DNA of 64,000 bases, taken from the NCBI RefSeq assembly GCF_017549005.1, contig NZ_JAFYYT010000007.1:62001-126000 (forward strand), given 5' to 3'. Below, piece by piece: positions 56,040-64,000 of the stretch. The translations under genes and the position numbers were made by a program. The DNA is from Ruminococcus sp. (GTDB taxonomy: Bacteria > Bacillota > Clostridia > Oscillospirales > Ruminococcaceae). A model generated the notes under the pieces. The model ran no database searches and was not told where the DNA came from. It saw only the letters and a list, made by a program, of their open reading frames with translations. How positions within the stretch are numbered: position 1 is the stretch's first letter; every line of letters starts with the position of its first letter.

Positions 56040-59003
56040 ATGGACAAGGCGAAGATACTCAAAAAATCATTAGCCTGCCTGTCTGCTGCTGCAACTCTTA
56101 TGACGAGCAGTATAGCAACAGGCGCAAACGCCGAGGTTATCACCGAGGGCAAGACAAACAATTACCACAACTACGCAGAAGCTCTGCAGCTTGCACTGTG
56201 CTTCTACGACGCAAACAAGTGTGGTGATGAGGTCGCTGACGACGGCTACTACTCATGGCGTTCAAACTGTCACGTTATCGACGCTGAGATTCCGCTCCAG
56301 CCAATGAGCCCGATGCCTACAGTCGGCAAGGGCAAGACTGACGATCAGCTCAAGGAAGATCAGGGTCTCGGACAGGGCGACAGCGGTAAGGCTAAGCCAA
56401 ATCTCGGCGACGACGATCCCGACCTCTACGTCGGCGTAAACATGAGCTCTTCATTCATCGAGAAGAACAAGAAATATCTCGATCCCGACGGAAACGGCAC
56501 TCTCGACCTCACAGGCGGCTGGCACGACGCAGGTGACCACGTAAAGTTCGGTCTCCCCGGAAGCTACTCTGCTTCTACAGTAGGCTGGGGTTATTATGAG
56601 TTCCGCGATTCTTATATTGACCTCGGACTTCAGAAGCACGTTGAAGACGAGCTCCGCTGGATCAACGACTATTTCATGAAGGCAACATTCCTTGATGACG
56701 ACGGAAACGTAGTTGCTTACTGCTATCAGGTCGGAGAGGGTAACAACGACCACAACTACTGGTGTCCGCCTGAGCTTCAGCAGGATAATACAATGGTTGC
56801 TTCCTCATCATGCGCTGTTAAGCGTCCTGCTTACTTCGCTACAACGGAAATGCCCGCTTCAGACCAGTGTGCAGGCGCTTCTGCTTCACTTGCTATAAAT
56901 TACCTCAACTTCAAGGATACTGATCCTGACTACGCTGATGAGTGTCTCAAGTACGCAAAGGCTCTCTATGACTTTGCTGTAGAGACTCACGTTGAGGAGT
57001 GGAAGCCCGGTATGGTTCCCAGCAACTCAAGCCTTGGTTACGATGGCGGCTTCTATACATCCAGCTATGACTACGATGAACTTGCATGGGCTGCTGTATG
57101 GCTCTACTACTGTACCGAAAACTATGATTATATAGACGATATTATCGCAGTTGATACTTCCAAGCCGATTTCTGACAGCGGTTCATATGATGAACAGGCT
57201 CAAACCGGTCAGCAGCCTTCTTACGCTTACACAGGCTATATGAAGCGTATCATTACTGATACAGGTAACTGCTGGCAGAATATCTGGGTTCACTGCTGGG
57301 ATACTGTTTGGGGCGGAGTTTTCGCAAAGCTCGCTCCTGTAACAAACCTCGCACGTGACTGGTACATCTTCCGTTACAATCTCGAGTTCTGGTCAGGCTG
57401 TTCAAAGACAGAAGACTGCTCAAACTGGGGTTATGAGCCTGTACACAGTCATAAGTATTTCGGCAGAGACGATTATCTCTGGAATATGCCGATGACCTGC
57501 GATAAGATCCCTGATCTTCCTGACAGCGAAACAAGCGGCGACTTCATCGCTAAGTCTCCTTACGGCTGGGCAGTTGTTTCAGGCTATGGTTCAGCTCGTT
57601 ACAATACAGCTGCAGGACTCTGTGCATGCGTATATGCAAAGACCACAGGCGACGATACATTCCTCCCCTGGGCAAAGGCTCAGATGGAATACATCCTCGG
57701 AAACAACCCGATGGGTTACTCTTACGAAGTAGGTTATGAGTACAACTTCGCTTCACATCCGCATCACCGTTCATCACACTGCTCAGCTACACAGAGCATG
57801 GATGATCCGATAATCCAAGTACACACCCTCTGGGGCGCTCTCGTTGGCGGTCCTGACCTCAAGGACAATCACGTTGACGAAACAAAGGACTACATCTACA
57901 ACGAGGTTACTGACGACTATAACGCAGGCTTCTGCGGAGACCTTGCAGGACTTTATCACTACTACGGTGCAGAGGGCAAGGAGTACGAAAAGGAAAACTA
58001 CATCATCGAAGATTTCAATATGTCTGAGAACGCTATCGGCTACGATCAGGTAGACGAAGACGGCGATCCACTTCCTGTTGGCTACTTCGTATCAGGCGGT
58101 AAGGCACAGGAGAAGGCAGACGGTATCCAGCTCAAGCTCGTTCTCCACAACAGAACGATCAATCCTCCGAGATTCGAGTGTGATGTCAAGGCAAGATACT
58201 TCTTCAACATCTCAGAGCTTCTTGAAAACGGATACGATGTTGACTATCTTGTTCCGCGTATCGACTACGATCAGGAAGCAGGATACACAAACAACAAGTC
58301 ACACGCCACACTTTCCGATCCTGTCAAGTATGACGACAAGGGTACATACTATGTAGACGTTACATGGAAGGACTGCAAGTTCTACGGCAGCCGTGTATAC
58401 CAGTTCGCTCTTACAACAAAAATGGATCCTGAGACAAATACTTACCCTGAGTGGGATTCTTCAAACGACTACAGCTACGCAGACCTTGTAAGCTTTGAAG
58501 ACGATAACTCAGCTGCTGCTATCACTGATAAGGTAACACTTTACGCAGGTGATAAGCTCATATGGGGTACAGAACCTGACGGAACTACAGCAGGCGGCAG
58601 CGAGTATGTTGTTGAAAAGGACAAGGATAAAGAAAAAACAACTACTACCACAACAAAGCCTTCTGTAACAACTACAACTACAACAAAGGACAAGACTGTC
58701 ACAACAACAACTACTGACAAGACGGGTCAGAGCTCAAACGGCAACGGCGCTGCTGCTTCTAACGATAATATCGTTTACGGCGACGCTAACTGCGACGGTC
58801 AGGTAGATATGTCTGACGCTGTTCTTATCATGCAGTCGCTTGCAAATCCGAACAAGTTCGGTATTGACGGTACAAGCACAAACTGCATAACTAAGCAGGG
58901 CAAGCTCAACGCAGACTGTGATTCAACTGAGGGCGTTACAACAAATGACGCACTTACGATCCAGCTCTTCTTATTGAAAAAAGGCACAATGCCTGCTAAG
59001 TAA
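56040..59003 (+). CDS. Cellulosomal GH9 endoglucanase with CBM3c-like module and dockerin
   Basis: 987 aa. Signal peptide (1 to about 31, SSIATGANA cleavage). GH9 domain about 40-640: catalytic Asp163/Asp166 in WHDAGDHVKF, HPHHRSSH, and acid Glu622 in NEVTDDYNAGFCGDLAGLYHYY. A CBM3c-like module (about 655-830, LHNRTINPPRFECDVKARYFFNISELLENG) gives the theme-B layout of processive endoglucanases. Then a Thr/Lys-rich linker (about 860-905) and a dockerin: first calcium loop DANCDGQVDMSDA, second degenerate NADCDSTEGVTTNDA. The start follows GAAAGGAAG; an upstream GTG is rejected. A 75-residue insert in the catalytic domain is unusual (see findings). Confidence 0.95.
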   Translation: MDKAKILKKSLACLSAAATLMTSSIATGANAEVITEGKTNNYHNYAEALQLALCFYDANKCGDEVADDGYYSWRSNCHVIDAEIPLQPMSPMPTVGKGKTDDQLKEDQGLGQGDSGKAKPNLGDDDPDLYVGVNMSSSFIEKNKKYLDPDGNGTLDLTGGWHDAGDHVKFGLPGSYSASTVGWGYYEFRDSYIDLGLQKHVEDELRWINDYFMKATFLDDDGNVVAYCYQVGEGNNDHNYWCPPELQQDNTMVASSSCAVKRPAYFATTEMPASDQCAGASASLAINYLNFKDTDPDYADECLKYAKALYDFAVETHVEEWKPGMVPSNSSLGYDGGFYTSSYDYDELAWAAVWLYYCTENYDYIDDIIAVDTSKPISDSGSYDEQAQTGQQPSYAYTGYMKRIITDTGNCWQNIWVHCWDTVWGGVFAKLAPVTNLARDWYIFRYNLEFWSGCSKTEDCSNWGYEPVHSHKYFGRDDYLWNMPMTCDKIPDLPDSETSGDFIAKSPYGWAVVSGYGSARYNTAAGLCACVYAKTTGDDTFLPWAKAQMEYILGNNPMGYSYEVGYEYNFASHPHHRSSHCSATQSMDDPIIQVHTLWGALVGGPDLKDNHVDETKDYIYNEVTDDYNAGFCGDLAGLYHYYGAEGKEYEKENYIIEDFNMSENAIGYDQVDEDGDPLPVGYFVSGGKAQEKADGIQLKLVLHNRTINPPRFECDVKARYFFNISELLENGYDVDYLVPRIDYDQEAGYTNNKSHATLSDPVKYDDKGTYYVDVTWKDCKFYGSRVYQFALTTKMDPETNTYPEWDSSNDYSYADLVSFEDDNSAAAITDKVTLYAGDKLIWGTEPDGTTAGGSEYVVEKDKDKEKTTTTTTKPSVTTTTTTKDKTVTTTTTDKTGQSSNGNGAAASNDNIVYGDANCDGQVDMSDAVLIMQSLANPNKFGIDGTSTNCITKQGKLNADCDSTEGVTTNDALTIQLFLLKKGTMPAK

Positions 59004-59008
59004 TAACA

Positions 59009-59044
59009 TAAAAACGGAGAACTTATAAAAGTTCTCCGTTTTTT
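59009..59044. terminator. Bidirectional terminator after the cellulase
   Basis: AAAAACGGAGAACTT pairs with AAGTTCTCCGTTTTT around ATAA; A- and T-tracts on both sides serve the cellulase and the convergent small gene. Confidence 0.88.
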
Positions 59045-59062
59045 ATTTATGGTATAAATTTA

Positions 59063-59284
59063 TCACACTAAATCCTTCAGCTCATTCACAAGAGCGATAT
59101 CCTCGGAATTCACCCTGAAATTTGTAACGATAGTCTTGTTTTCGGGGGATATAACCTTGATCTCGATAACGCTCCCCTCCCGTACAGTTCCTGCCGCTGC
59201 CTTGAAGAAAAGCGGCACCTTCGGATGATTATCCTTGAATCTGTCAAGAAGTCCCTTGAGCTTAAAAACATTCATCGGATTCAT
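59063..59284 (-). CDS. Small conserved protein of unknown function
   Basis: 73 aa, MNPMNVFKLKGLLDRFKDNHPKV at the start, then a compact beta-rich part (GTVREGSVIEIKVISPENKTIVTNFRVNSEDIALVNELKDLV). No recognised motif; size and pattern look like a small folded cytosolic protein. 22 bp after the HepS-like gene in the same direction, so probably the last gene of the apbE operon. Confidence 0.65.
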   Translation of the reverse strand: MNPMNVFKLKGLLDRFKDNHPKVPLFFKAAAGTVREGSVIEIKVISPENKTIVTNFRVNSEDIALVNELKDLV

Positions 59285-59306
59285 TATTTCACCTCTTTAA
59301 TGGTAT

Positions 59307-59813
59307 TCAAACATCGGAACGCTTTTCAGGCAGGTCGCGCTTTAACAGCAGCTGAGCACATATACCTGTAAAAGCTCCGGCAATACAGCCCGAAATGATA
59401 AGTATGGGATAATACGAAACTACTGCAAAAGAACCGACGACCAATACTGCAACTATTATCTGTCCTGTGTTGTGCAGGATCGCTCCGACCACGCTGCTGA
59501 GCCATATGTATCTGTATGGTATCACCTTTTTAATAAGCAGCATACCAGCAAGACAAAGCGCCGCACCTGCGCCGCTGTACATCAATGCCGAGACATTTCC
59601 GCCGAAAAAAGCGCCGAGAATCAGTCGTGCAGCAACTATAAGAGCAACTTCCTTAGGGCTGTACTTGTACACCGCATAGACCGTTATAATATTGGCAAGT
59701 CCAAGCTTGACTCCGGGAAGCGGTATCAGATTCGGAAAATGCAGCTCAACTATAAATATTATTAGCGCCAAAGCTGTAAGAAGAGCTAATCTCGTAAGTT
59801 TTCCTGCTTTCAT
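59307..59813 (-). CDS. HepS-like / Gx transporter family membrane protein
   Basis: 168 aa with about five or six membrane helices. LHFPNLIPLPGVKLGLANIITVYAVY and AARLILGAFFGGNVSALMYSGAGAALCLAGM match the family annotated as heptaprenyl diphosphate synthase component I or Gx transporter, now thought to be an ECF-like substrate-binding membrane protein. It usually lies beside NusG-II and ApbE genes, as here (1 bp after the upstream gene), which suggests a part in flavin or quinone-linked electron transfer. Confidence 0.87.
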   Translation of the reverse strand: MKAGKLTRLALLTALALIIFIVELHFPNLIPLPGVKLGLANIITVYAVYKYSPKEVALIVAARLILGAFFGGNVSALMYSGAGAALCLAGMLLIKKVIPYRYIWLSSVVGAILHNTGQIIVAVLVVGSFAVVSYYPILIISGCIAGAFTGICAQLLLKRDLPEKRSDV

Positions 59814-59814
59814 G

Positions 59815-60171
59815 TCAGCTGCTCTCCTTATCCGAGAACCTTATAACAAGCTTATGAGGCAGGCATACGATAGGAACTCCCTCAGAGCGAAGATATCCCG
59901 TATGGACACAGGTCTTGTCAGGGCAGTCTGCATCGACAATACATATTCTGCCGTCCTCTATCTTTACATCATTCCAGCCGCCCTGAGGAGATTCGATACG
60001 AAATGTCCTGTCCTCTTCCTCAGAGAGGTCAAATGAGTATATGACCTCGTTATTCTGCAATATACTGACATACGTATTATCCGACTCCCTGAAATTAAGT
60101 AGCATAGCTATAACAGAGCCTATAAGCAGCAACAGGACAACTGCTCCTATTATCTTTACACCTTTAGTCAA
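59815..60171 (-). CDS. NusG domain II (DUF1312) membrane-anchored protein
   Basis: 118 aa. An N-terminal membrane anchor (about 5-26) is followed by an extracytoplasmic NusG-KOW-like domain with the family pattern ADCPDKTCVHTGYLRSEGVPIVCLPHKLVI. Function unknown; always close to ApbE/HepS-like genes in Firmicutes. Overlaps apbE by 8 bp. Confidence 0.9.
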   Translation of the reverse strand: MTKGVKIIGAVVLLLLIGSVIAMLLNFRESDNTYVSILQNNEVIYSFDLSEEEDRTFRIESPQGGWNDVKIEDGRICIVDADCPDKTCVHTGYLRSEGVPIVCLPHKLVIRFSDKESS

Positions 60172-61210
60172 ACGCTATCACCTCGGCAGGCATTGAGCTT
60201 ATATTCTTAAAATGCTCTGAAATTCCCTGTGTAAAATGTATTTTTTCATCGTCCGTTACGACAATGAACTCATAATCCGCAAAATCTCTCATTATTTCGG
60301 GAGCTTTTTCCGTTCCCGCAACAAAAACAGCAGTTGAAAGCGCGTCGCATACGATGCCGCTGCTGCCAATGACCGTAACAGAAACATAACCGTTATCAGC
60401 AGGATAGCCGTCAACAGGGTCAATGATATGGCAGTACCTCTTGCCGTCATCGCCAATAAAAAAGCGTTCATAGTTTCCCGAGGTTATTACCGACCTGTCT
60501 GAGGTCTCCACAACGCACATATCTGTTTCGGGTTGAAACGGGTCGCGTACAGCTATCTTCCAGTCAGAACCGTCAGGCTTTTTCCCGAGAGTCTGAACAT
60601 TGCCGCCGAGATTTATTATCGCCGACCTTACATCGTAAGAACGCATTATATCGAGTATCTCATCACTGGTGTAGCCCTTTGCGACTGCGCCCAGGTCTAT
60701 CTGCACATCCTCGGGGAGCTTTATGCTTTTTCCCTCTTTTTTGACATTAGTATAGCCAACTTTGCTTAACAGTTCATCAATTTTGGCTTTTTCAGGGATC
60801 CTGTACTCCCCTGTTGTAAATCCCCACTCCTTAAGGATGGGGTAGACAGTGATATCAAGGCAGCCATAAGTCTTTCCGCACATATCAAGCGCTTCTCCTA
60901 TAAGTTCGGCTGTATCCTCGCTCATTTCAACCGCTTTTCCGTCTGAATGGTCAAGCTTCCATATCTCGCTTGTATCAGATGTGGCTGAAAGCTCCGATTC
61001 AAGCTTAAAAATGCGCTTTTCGGCTTCGTCAAGAGCTTTTTCGGCATTTGCACCATATACTGTCATATTCATATATGTGTCCATTGCAAACACATCACGG
61101 GTACCCGACACAACATTTTCCTGTTTTGAAATTGTTTTCTCTGCTTTACAGCCGCCAAAAGGCAGCAAAACACATATCAAGGCTGCAATTTTGATTCCTT
61201 TGTAAGACAT
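60164..61210 (-). CDS. apbE: FAD:protein FMN transferase, lipoprotein
   Basis: 348 aa. Lipobox FGGC (Cys21) places it outside the membrane. ApbE domain: FAMDTYMNMTVYG, VQIDLGAVAKGYTSDEI (FAD binding), AIINLGGNVQTLG and VTVIGSSGIVCDALSTAVFVAGTE with the Mg-binding Asp/Thr. It attaches FMN to Thr of target proteins, for example RnfG/D or extracellular electron-transfer flavoproteins; no such target is within the window. Confidence 0.95.
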   Translation of the reverse strand: MSYKGIKIAALICVLLPFGGCKAEKTISKQENVVSGTRDVFAMDTYMNMTVYGANAEKALDEAEKRIFKLESELSATSDTSEIWKLDHSDGKAVEMSEDTAELIGEALDMCGKTYGCLDITVYPILKEWGFTTGEYRIPEKAKIDELLSKVGYTNVKKEGKSIKLPEDVQIDLGAVAKGYTSDEILDIMRSYDVRSAIINLGGNVQTLGKKPDGSDWKIAVRDPFQPETDMCVVETSDRSVITSGNYERFFIGDDGKRYCHIIDPVDGYPADNGYVSVTVIGSSGIVCDALSTAVFVAGTEKAPEIMRDFADYEFIVVTDDEKIHFTQGISEHFKNISSMPAEVIAFD

Positions 61211-61293
61211 ATCTTATCTCCTATGACAAACTTTAATCATTATAGCATATTCTGTTAGTATTTGCAACCATTGAAGTTAACCTTATGTAACAG

Positions 61294-61319
61294 AAAAGCG
61301 GATCAGCTGATCCGCTTTT
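61294..61319. terminator. Terminator after gpmI
   Basis: Perfect 26-bp palindrome AAAAGCGGATCA-GC-complement; on the minus strand T-tract follows the gpmI stop. Confidence 0.85.
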
Positions 61320-61322
61320 TTA

Positions 61323-62843
61323 TTATTTCTTCAGCAAGCTCTTTCCTGTCATTTCAGCAGGCTGTGGAACTCCCATTATATCAAGCATTGTAGGTGCAAG
61401 ATCTGCAAGTACGCCGCCTTCGATAAGCTCTCCCTCAACGCCTACGGCAATAAGCGGAACCGGATTCGTTGTATGAGCTGTGAACGGGCTTCCGTCGGGC
61501 TCCATCATCTTGTCGGCATTACCATGATCGGCTGTGATAAGAGCTGCACCGCCCTTTGCAAGAATCTTTTCTACCATGCGTCCAACGCAGGTATCTGTTG
61601 CTTCAACAGCCTTTACAGCTGCGTCGAAAATACCAGTATGACCTACCATGTCGCAGTTTGCATAGTTGAGTATGATAACATCATACTTATCAGAATCGAT
61701 AGCCTCGCATACAGCGTCGCAAACCTCATATGCGCTCATTTCAGGCTTGAGGTCAAATGTAGGAACATCAGGCGACTTTATAAGTATCCTGTCCTCGCCC
61801 TCGAACTGCTTCTCCTCGCCGCCGTTGAAGAAGAAAGTAACATGAGCGTACTTCTGTGTTTCTGCGATACGAAGCTGTGTCTTGCCGAGCTTTGAAAGAT
61901 ACTCGCCCATTGTCATTGTAAGCTGCTCCGGAGGATATGCAACTGTTACATTTGGCATTGTTGCGTCATACTGAGCCATGCACACAAAGTTTACAGGGAA
62001 GAAGCCATTTCTTCTCTCAAATCCGCTGAAATCGGGATCAACAAAAGAACGTGTGATCTGTCTTGCTCTGTCAGGACGGAAATTGAAGAATATAACGCTG
62101 TCGTCAGCCTTTATCTGAGCTCCGCCGTCAATAACGGTAGGAAGCATGAACTCGTCAGTAACTTCATTAGCGTATGAGTTCTTTATAGCCTGAACAGGAT
62201 CGGACTCCTTAACACCCTCGCCGTAAACGAGTGCAGCATAAGCCTTTTCTACCCTGTCCCAAGCATTGTCTCTGTCCATAGCGTAGAAACGGCCTGAAAT
62301 GGTAGCAACCCTGCCGAGACCGATCTTTTTGAGCTCTGCAACCGCCTCTTCCATATACTCAGCAGCCGATGAAGGCGGAACGTCTCTTCCGTCAAGGAAT
62401 GCATGGATATATACCTTGTCGAGACCGTTCTTCTTAGCCATTTCAACGATACCATACATATGCTCCATATGGCTGTGAACGCCGCCAGGCGAAAGAAGTC
62501 CCATAAGGTGAAGAGCGCTGCCCTTTTCTTTGCAGTTGTTCATAGCGCCGAGAATAGCTTTGTTATTGAAAAATGTTCCGTCCTTGATATCCTTGGATAT
62601 CTTAACGAGCATCTGATAAACAATGCGTCCCGCACCGATATTTGTGTGACCTACTTCTGAGTTTCCCATCTGTCCGTCAGGCAGACCTACATCAAGTCCG
62701 CTGGCACCGATGATAGTATTGGGGCACTCAGCCATGTATTTGTCAATGTTAGGCTTCTTTGCGGCAGCTATAGCGTTGCCGTATGTATCGGGATTGTAAC
62801 CGAAGCCGTCCATGATAATAAGTGCTACAGGTTTTTTTGACAT
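61323..62843 (-). CDS. gpmI: 2,3-bisphosphoglycerate-independent phosphoglycerate mutase
   Basis: 506 aa, Mn-dependent, alkaline-phosphatase fold. IMDGFGYN (first metal Asp), LPDGQMGNSEVGHTNIGAGR with the phosphorylated Ser, HAFLDGRDVPPSSA, RFYAMDRDNAWDR and GALITADHGNADKM-type C-terminal metal site. The ATG at 62843 is preceded by AGGAGG that lies at the very end of the upstream small gene; the longer frame is rejected. Confidence 0.97.
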   Translation of the reverse strand: MSKKPVALIIMDGFGYNPDTYGNAIAAAKKPNIDKYMAECPNTIIGASGLDVGLPDGQMGNSEVGHTNIGAGRIVYQMLVKISKDIKDGTFFNNKAILGAMNNCKEKGSALHLMGLLSPGGVHSHMEHMYGIVEMAKKNGLDKVYIHAFLDGRDVPPSSAAEYMEEAVAELKKIGLGRVATISGRFYAMDRDNAWDRVEKAYAALVYGEGVKESDPVQAIKNSYANEVTDEFMLPTVIDGGAQIKADDSVIFFNFRPDRARQITRSFVDPDFSGFERRNGFFPVNFVCMAQYDATMPNVTVAYPPEQLTMTMGEYLSKLGKTQLRIAETQKYAHVTFFFNGGEEKQFEGEDRILIKSPDVPTFDLKPEMSAYEVCDAVCEAIDSDKYDVIILNYANCDMVGHTGIFDAAVKAVEATDTCVGRMVEKILAKGGAALITADHGNADKMMEPDGSPFTAHTTNPVPLIAVGVEGELIEGGVLADLAPTMLDIMGVPQPAEMTGKSLLKK

Positions 62844-62845
62844 AT

Positions 62846-63253
62846 TTATCCTCCTATAAAACTTTTTAAATACCAATCGCTTTTATCAACATAATAATTT
62901 ATGCCGTTTTTTTCACACCAGTCAATGATCTTCTTCAAGGAGTATTTATCCTCGAATATACGATAATCCGTAAGATTCTGTCCGCCGTCATCGACAGTTC
63001 CCCAGAACCAGTTCAGAAATTCCTTTTCATCTGTTATACTTTCAAAAAACTGTGCCGGCTTTTTACCGAATGTCTTAGTATATGCTTTTTCGGCTTCGTT
63101 TTTTTCAGTGAACGGAAACGGTATGGGATCTTCTATAAACTCGGCCTCATCACTGTCCTTATCAACGATAAGGTAAGTATATGGATCAAACCAAAACTGT
63201 TCAGACTCAGCTCGGACAAGTTTAAAAACTTCATAATCTATTTTCAGTATCAT
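62846..63253 (-). CDS. Unknown protein inside the tpiA-gpmI operon
   Basis: 135 aa, cytosolic, acidic and aromatic-rich (FWFDPYTYLIVDKDSDEAEFIEDPIPFPFTEKNEAEKAYTKTFG). No metal, catalytic or membrane motif seen. The reading frame is well placed: its stop is directly before gpmI and its last codons form the gpmI ribosome site, so the two are translationally linked. Not part of the usual glycolytic set; an SMI1-like or DUF fold is possible but unsupported. Confidence 0.7.
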   Translation of the reverse strand: MILKIDYEVFKLVRAESEQFWFDPYTYLIVDKDSDEAEFIEDPIPFPFTEKNEAEKAYTKTFGKKPAQFFESITDEKEFLNWFWGTVDDGGQNLTDYRIFEDKYSLKKIIDWCEKNGINYYVDKSDWYLKSFIGG

Positions 63254-63276
63254 ATCATAATGCGAAGTTAAAATAG

Positions 63277-63295
63277 GGGCGGATAAAATCCGCCC
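63277..63295 (-). terminator. Hairpin after tpiA (weak terminator or attenuator)
   Basis: GGGCGGAT-AAA-ATCCGCCC; minus-strand tail CTATTTTAAC is only partly T-rich, so some transcripts probably continue into the downstream genes. Confidence 0.6.
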
Positions 63296-63306
63296 TTCAG
63301 TTTATC

Positions 63307-63999
63307 TTAGCCGTTTACAGCAGCCTGAACGATCACGTTGAAGTCTTCAGCCTTGAGTGAAGCTCCGCCGATGAGACCTCCGTCGATGTTGGGCTTTGCA
63401 AGAAGCTCTGCTGCATTCTTAGCATTCATAGAACCGCCGTACTGGATAGTAACAGCATCAGCTGTAGCCTTGTCAAAGAGCTTTGCAAGCTGTGCACGGA
63501 TAAATCCGCAAACCTCTTCTGCCTGATCGGGAGTAGCTGTAAGACCTGTACCGATAGCCCATACAGGCTCGTAAGCGATAACTACGTTCTTTACCTGCTC
63601 TGCTGTGAGTGACCAGAGGTCAAGCTTGATCTGACGAGCGATAACTTCCTCTGTGATGTTGCACTCGCGCTCCCACTTGAGCTCACCAACGCAAACGATA
63701 GGCTTGAGACCTGCCTCGAGAGCTGCAATAGTTCTCTTGTTTACAGTCTCGTCTGTCTCGCCGAAGTACTGTCTTCTCTCGCTGTGACCGATAACAACGT
63801 ACTCAACACCGAGCTCTGTGAGCATATCAGCAGAAATTTCGCCTGTGAAAGCGCCGCTCTTTTCAAAGTGAACGTTCTCAGCACCAATCTTTACGTTGCT
63901 GCCAGCTGTTGTATTGATAGCTGTCTCGAGGTTTGTGAAAGGAACACAAGCAATTACCTCGATCTTGCCCTCTGCATTAGCTACGAGAGGCTTGATAGC
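63307..63999 (-). CDS. tpiA: Triose-phosphate isomerase, 5' end cut by window edge
   Basis: About 230 residues are visible, lacking only some 20 N-terminal residues. The frame stays open from the window edge through NVHFEKSGAFTGEISADMLTELGVEYVVIGHSERRQYFGE (catalytic His) and AYEPVWAIGTGLTATPDQA (catalytic Glu) to GGSMNAKNAAELLAKPNIDGGLIGGASLKAEDF. The ATG at 63825 is internal. Glycolytic partner of gpmI in the same transcript direction. Confidence 0.97.
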   Translation of the reverse strand, partial: AIKPLVANAEGKIEVIACVPFTNLETAINTTAGSNVKIGAENVHFEKSGAFTGEISADMLTELGVEYVVIGHSERRQYFGETDETVNKRTIAALEAGLKPIVCVGELKWERECNITEEVIARQIKLDLWSLTAEQVKNVVIAYEPVWAIGTGLTATPDQAEEVCGFIRAQLAKLFDKATADAVTIQYGGSMNAKNAAELLAKPNIDGGLIGGASLKAEDFNVIVQAAVNG

Positions 64000-64000
64000 C

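Noticed and set aside
58620-58740. Minisatellite-like repeat
   Set aside because: It is the ACA/ACT codon-rich Thr linker of the cellulase, a normal coding feature.

Overview
The window reads as chromosome of an anaerobic, cellulolytic gut or rumen Firmicute of the genus Ruminococcus (Oscillospiraceae), most like R. flavefaciens or R. champanellensis. The evidence is a secreted GH9 cellulase with a Thr-rich linker and a C-terminal dockerin, a type III glutamine synthetase, a PPi-type phosphofructokinase, a V-type (Na+-type) ATPase operon and Firmicute-style promoters. Many promoters here keep an exact 17-nt spacer between TTGACA- and TATAAT-like boxes, and in several genes they help decide the start codon. 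No insertion sequence, prophage, CRISPR array or defence island is visible.

Layout, left to right. 0-7 kb: truncated tRNA-Val, cysE, a TtcA-type PP-loop enzyme, glnN, a membrane UDP-sugar dehydratase. 7-18 kb: a 781-aa membrane protein, a 7TM histidine kinase with NarL-type regulator, then a cell-envelope stress module made of an OmpR-type regulator, an intramembrane-sensing kinase, a MacB/Bce-like ABC pair and a small membrane protein. 18-30 kb: cobO, a HAD phosphatase, a candidate hairpin-rich small RNA, PPi-phosphofructokinase, then a cobalamin-riboswitch operon (lipoprotein CbiK, beta-sandwich lipoprotein, BtuF/FecB-type binding protein, permease, ATPase with an unusual C-terminal domain, EamA exporter), and a membrane-anchored C11 peptidase. 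30-35.6 kb: tRNA-Pro and tRNA-Leu, a sodium:solute symporter, htrA, a candidate ~610-nt structured RNA with its own promoter and terminator, a DUF1292 protein and a possible 6S RNA. 35.6-44 kb: ntpFIKECGABD. 44-55 kb: NUDIX, aspS, hisS, mgsA, minD, aroK, a YhcC radical SAM protein, and a lon-ysxC-lysA operon. 55-64 kb: yerC, the GH9 cellulase, an apbE / NusG-II / HepS-like operon, and the glycolytic tpiA-(unknown)-gpmI operon, with tpiA cut by the window edge.

Functional picture: PPi-dependent glycolysis (pfp, tpiA, gpmI) with a methylglyoxal bypass; sodium bioenergetics (V-ATPase with the Na+-ligand pattern, SSS symporter, ApbE flavinylation that would suit an Rnf-type pump encoded elsewhere); uptake and cobalt handling of tetrapyrroles under B12 control; cellulose breakdown via a dockerin-borne enzyme. 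The most interesting unexplained elements are the large RNA at about 34.1-34.75 kb, the hairpin-dense RNA at about 19.57-19.72 kb, and the surface CbiK operon. All functional statements are from sequence reading and family knowledge; no database search or folding program was run.
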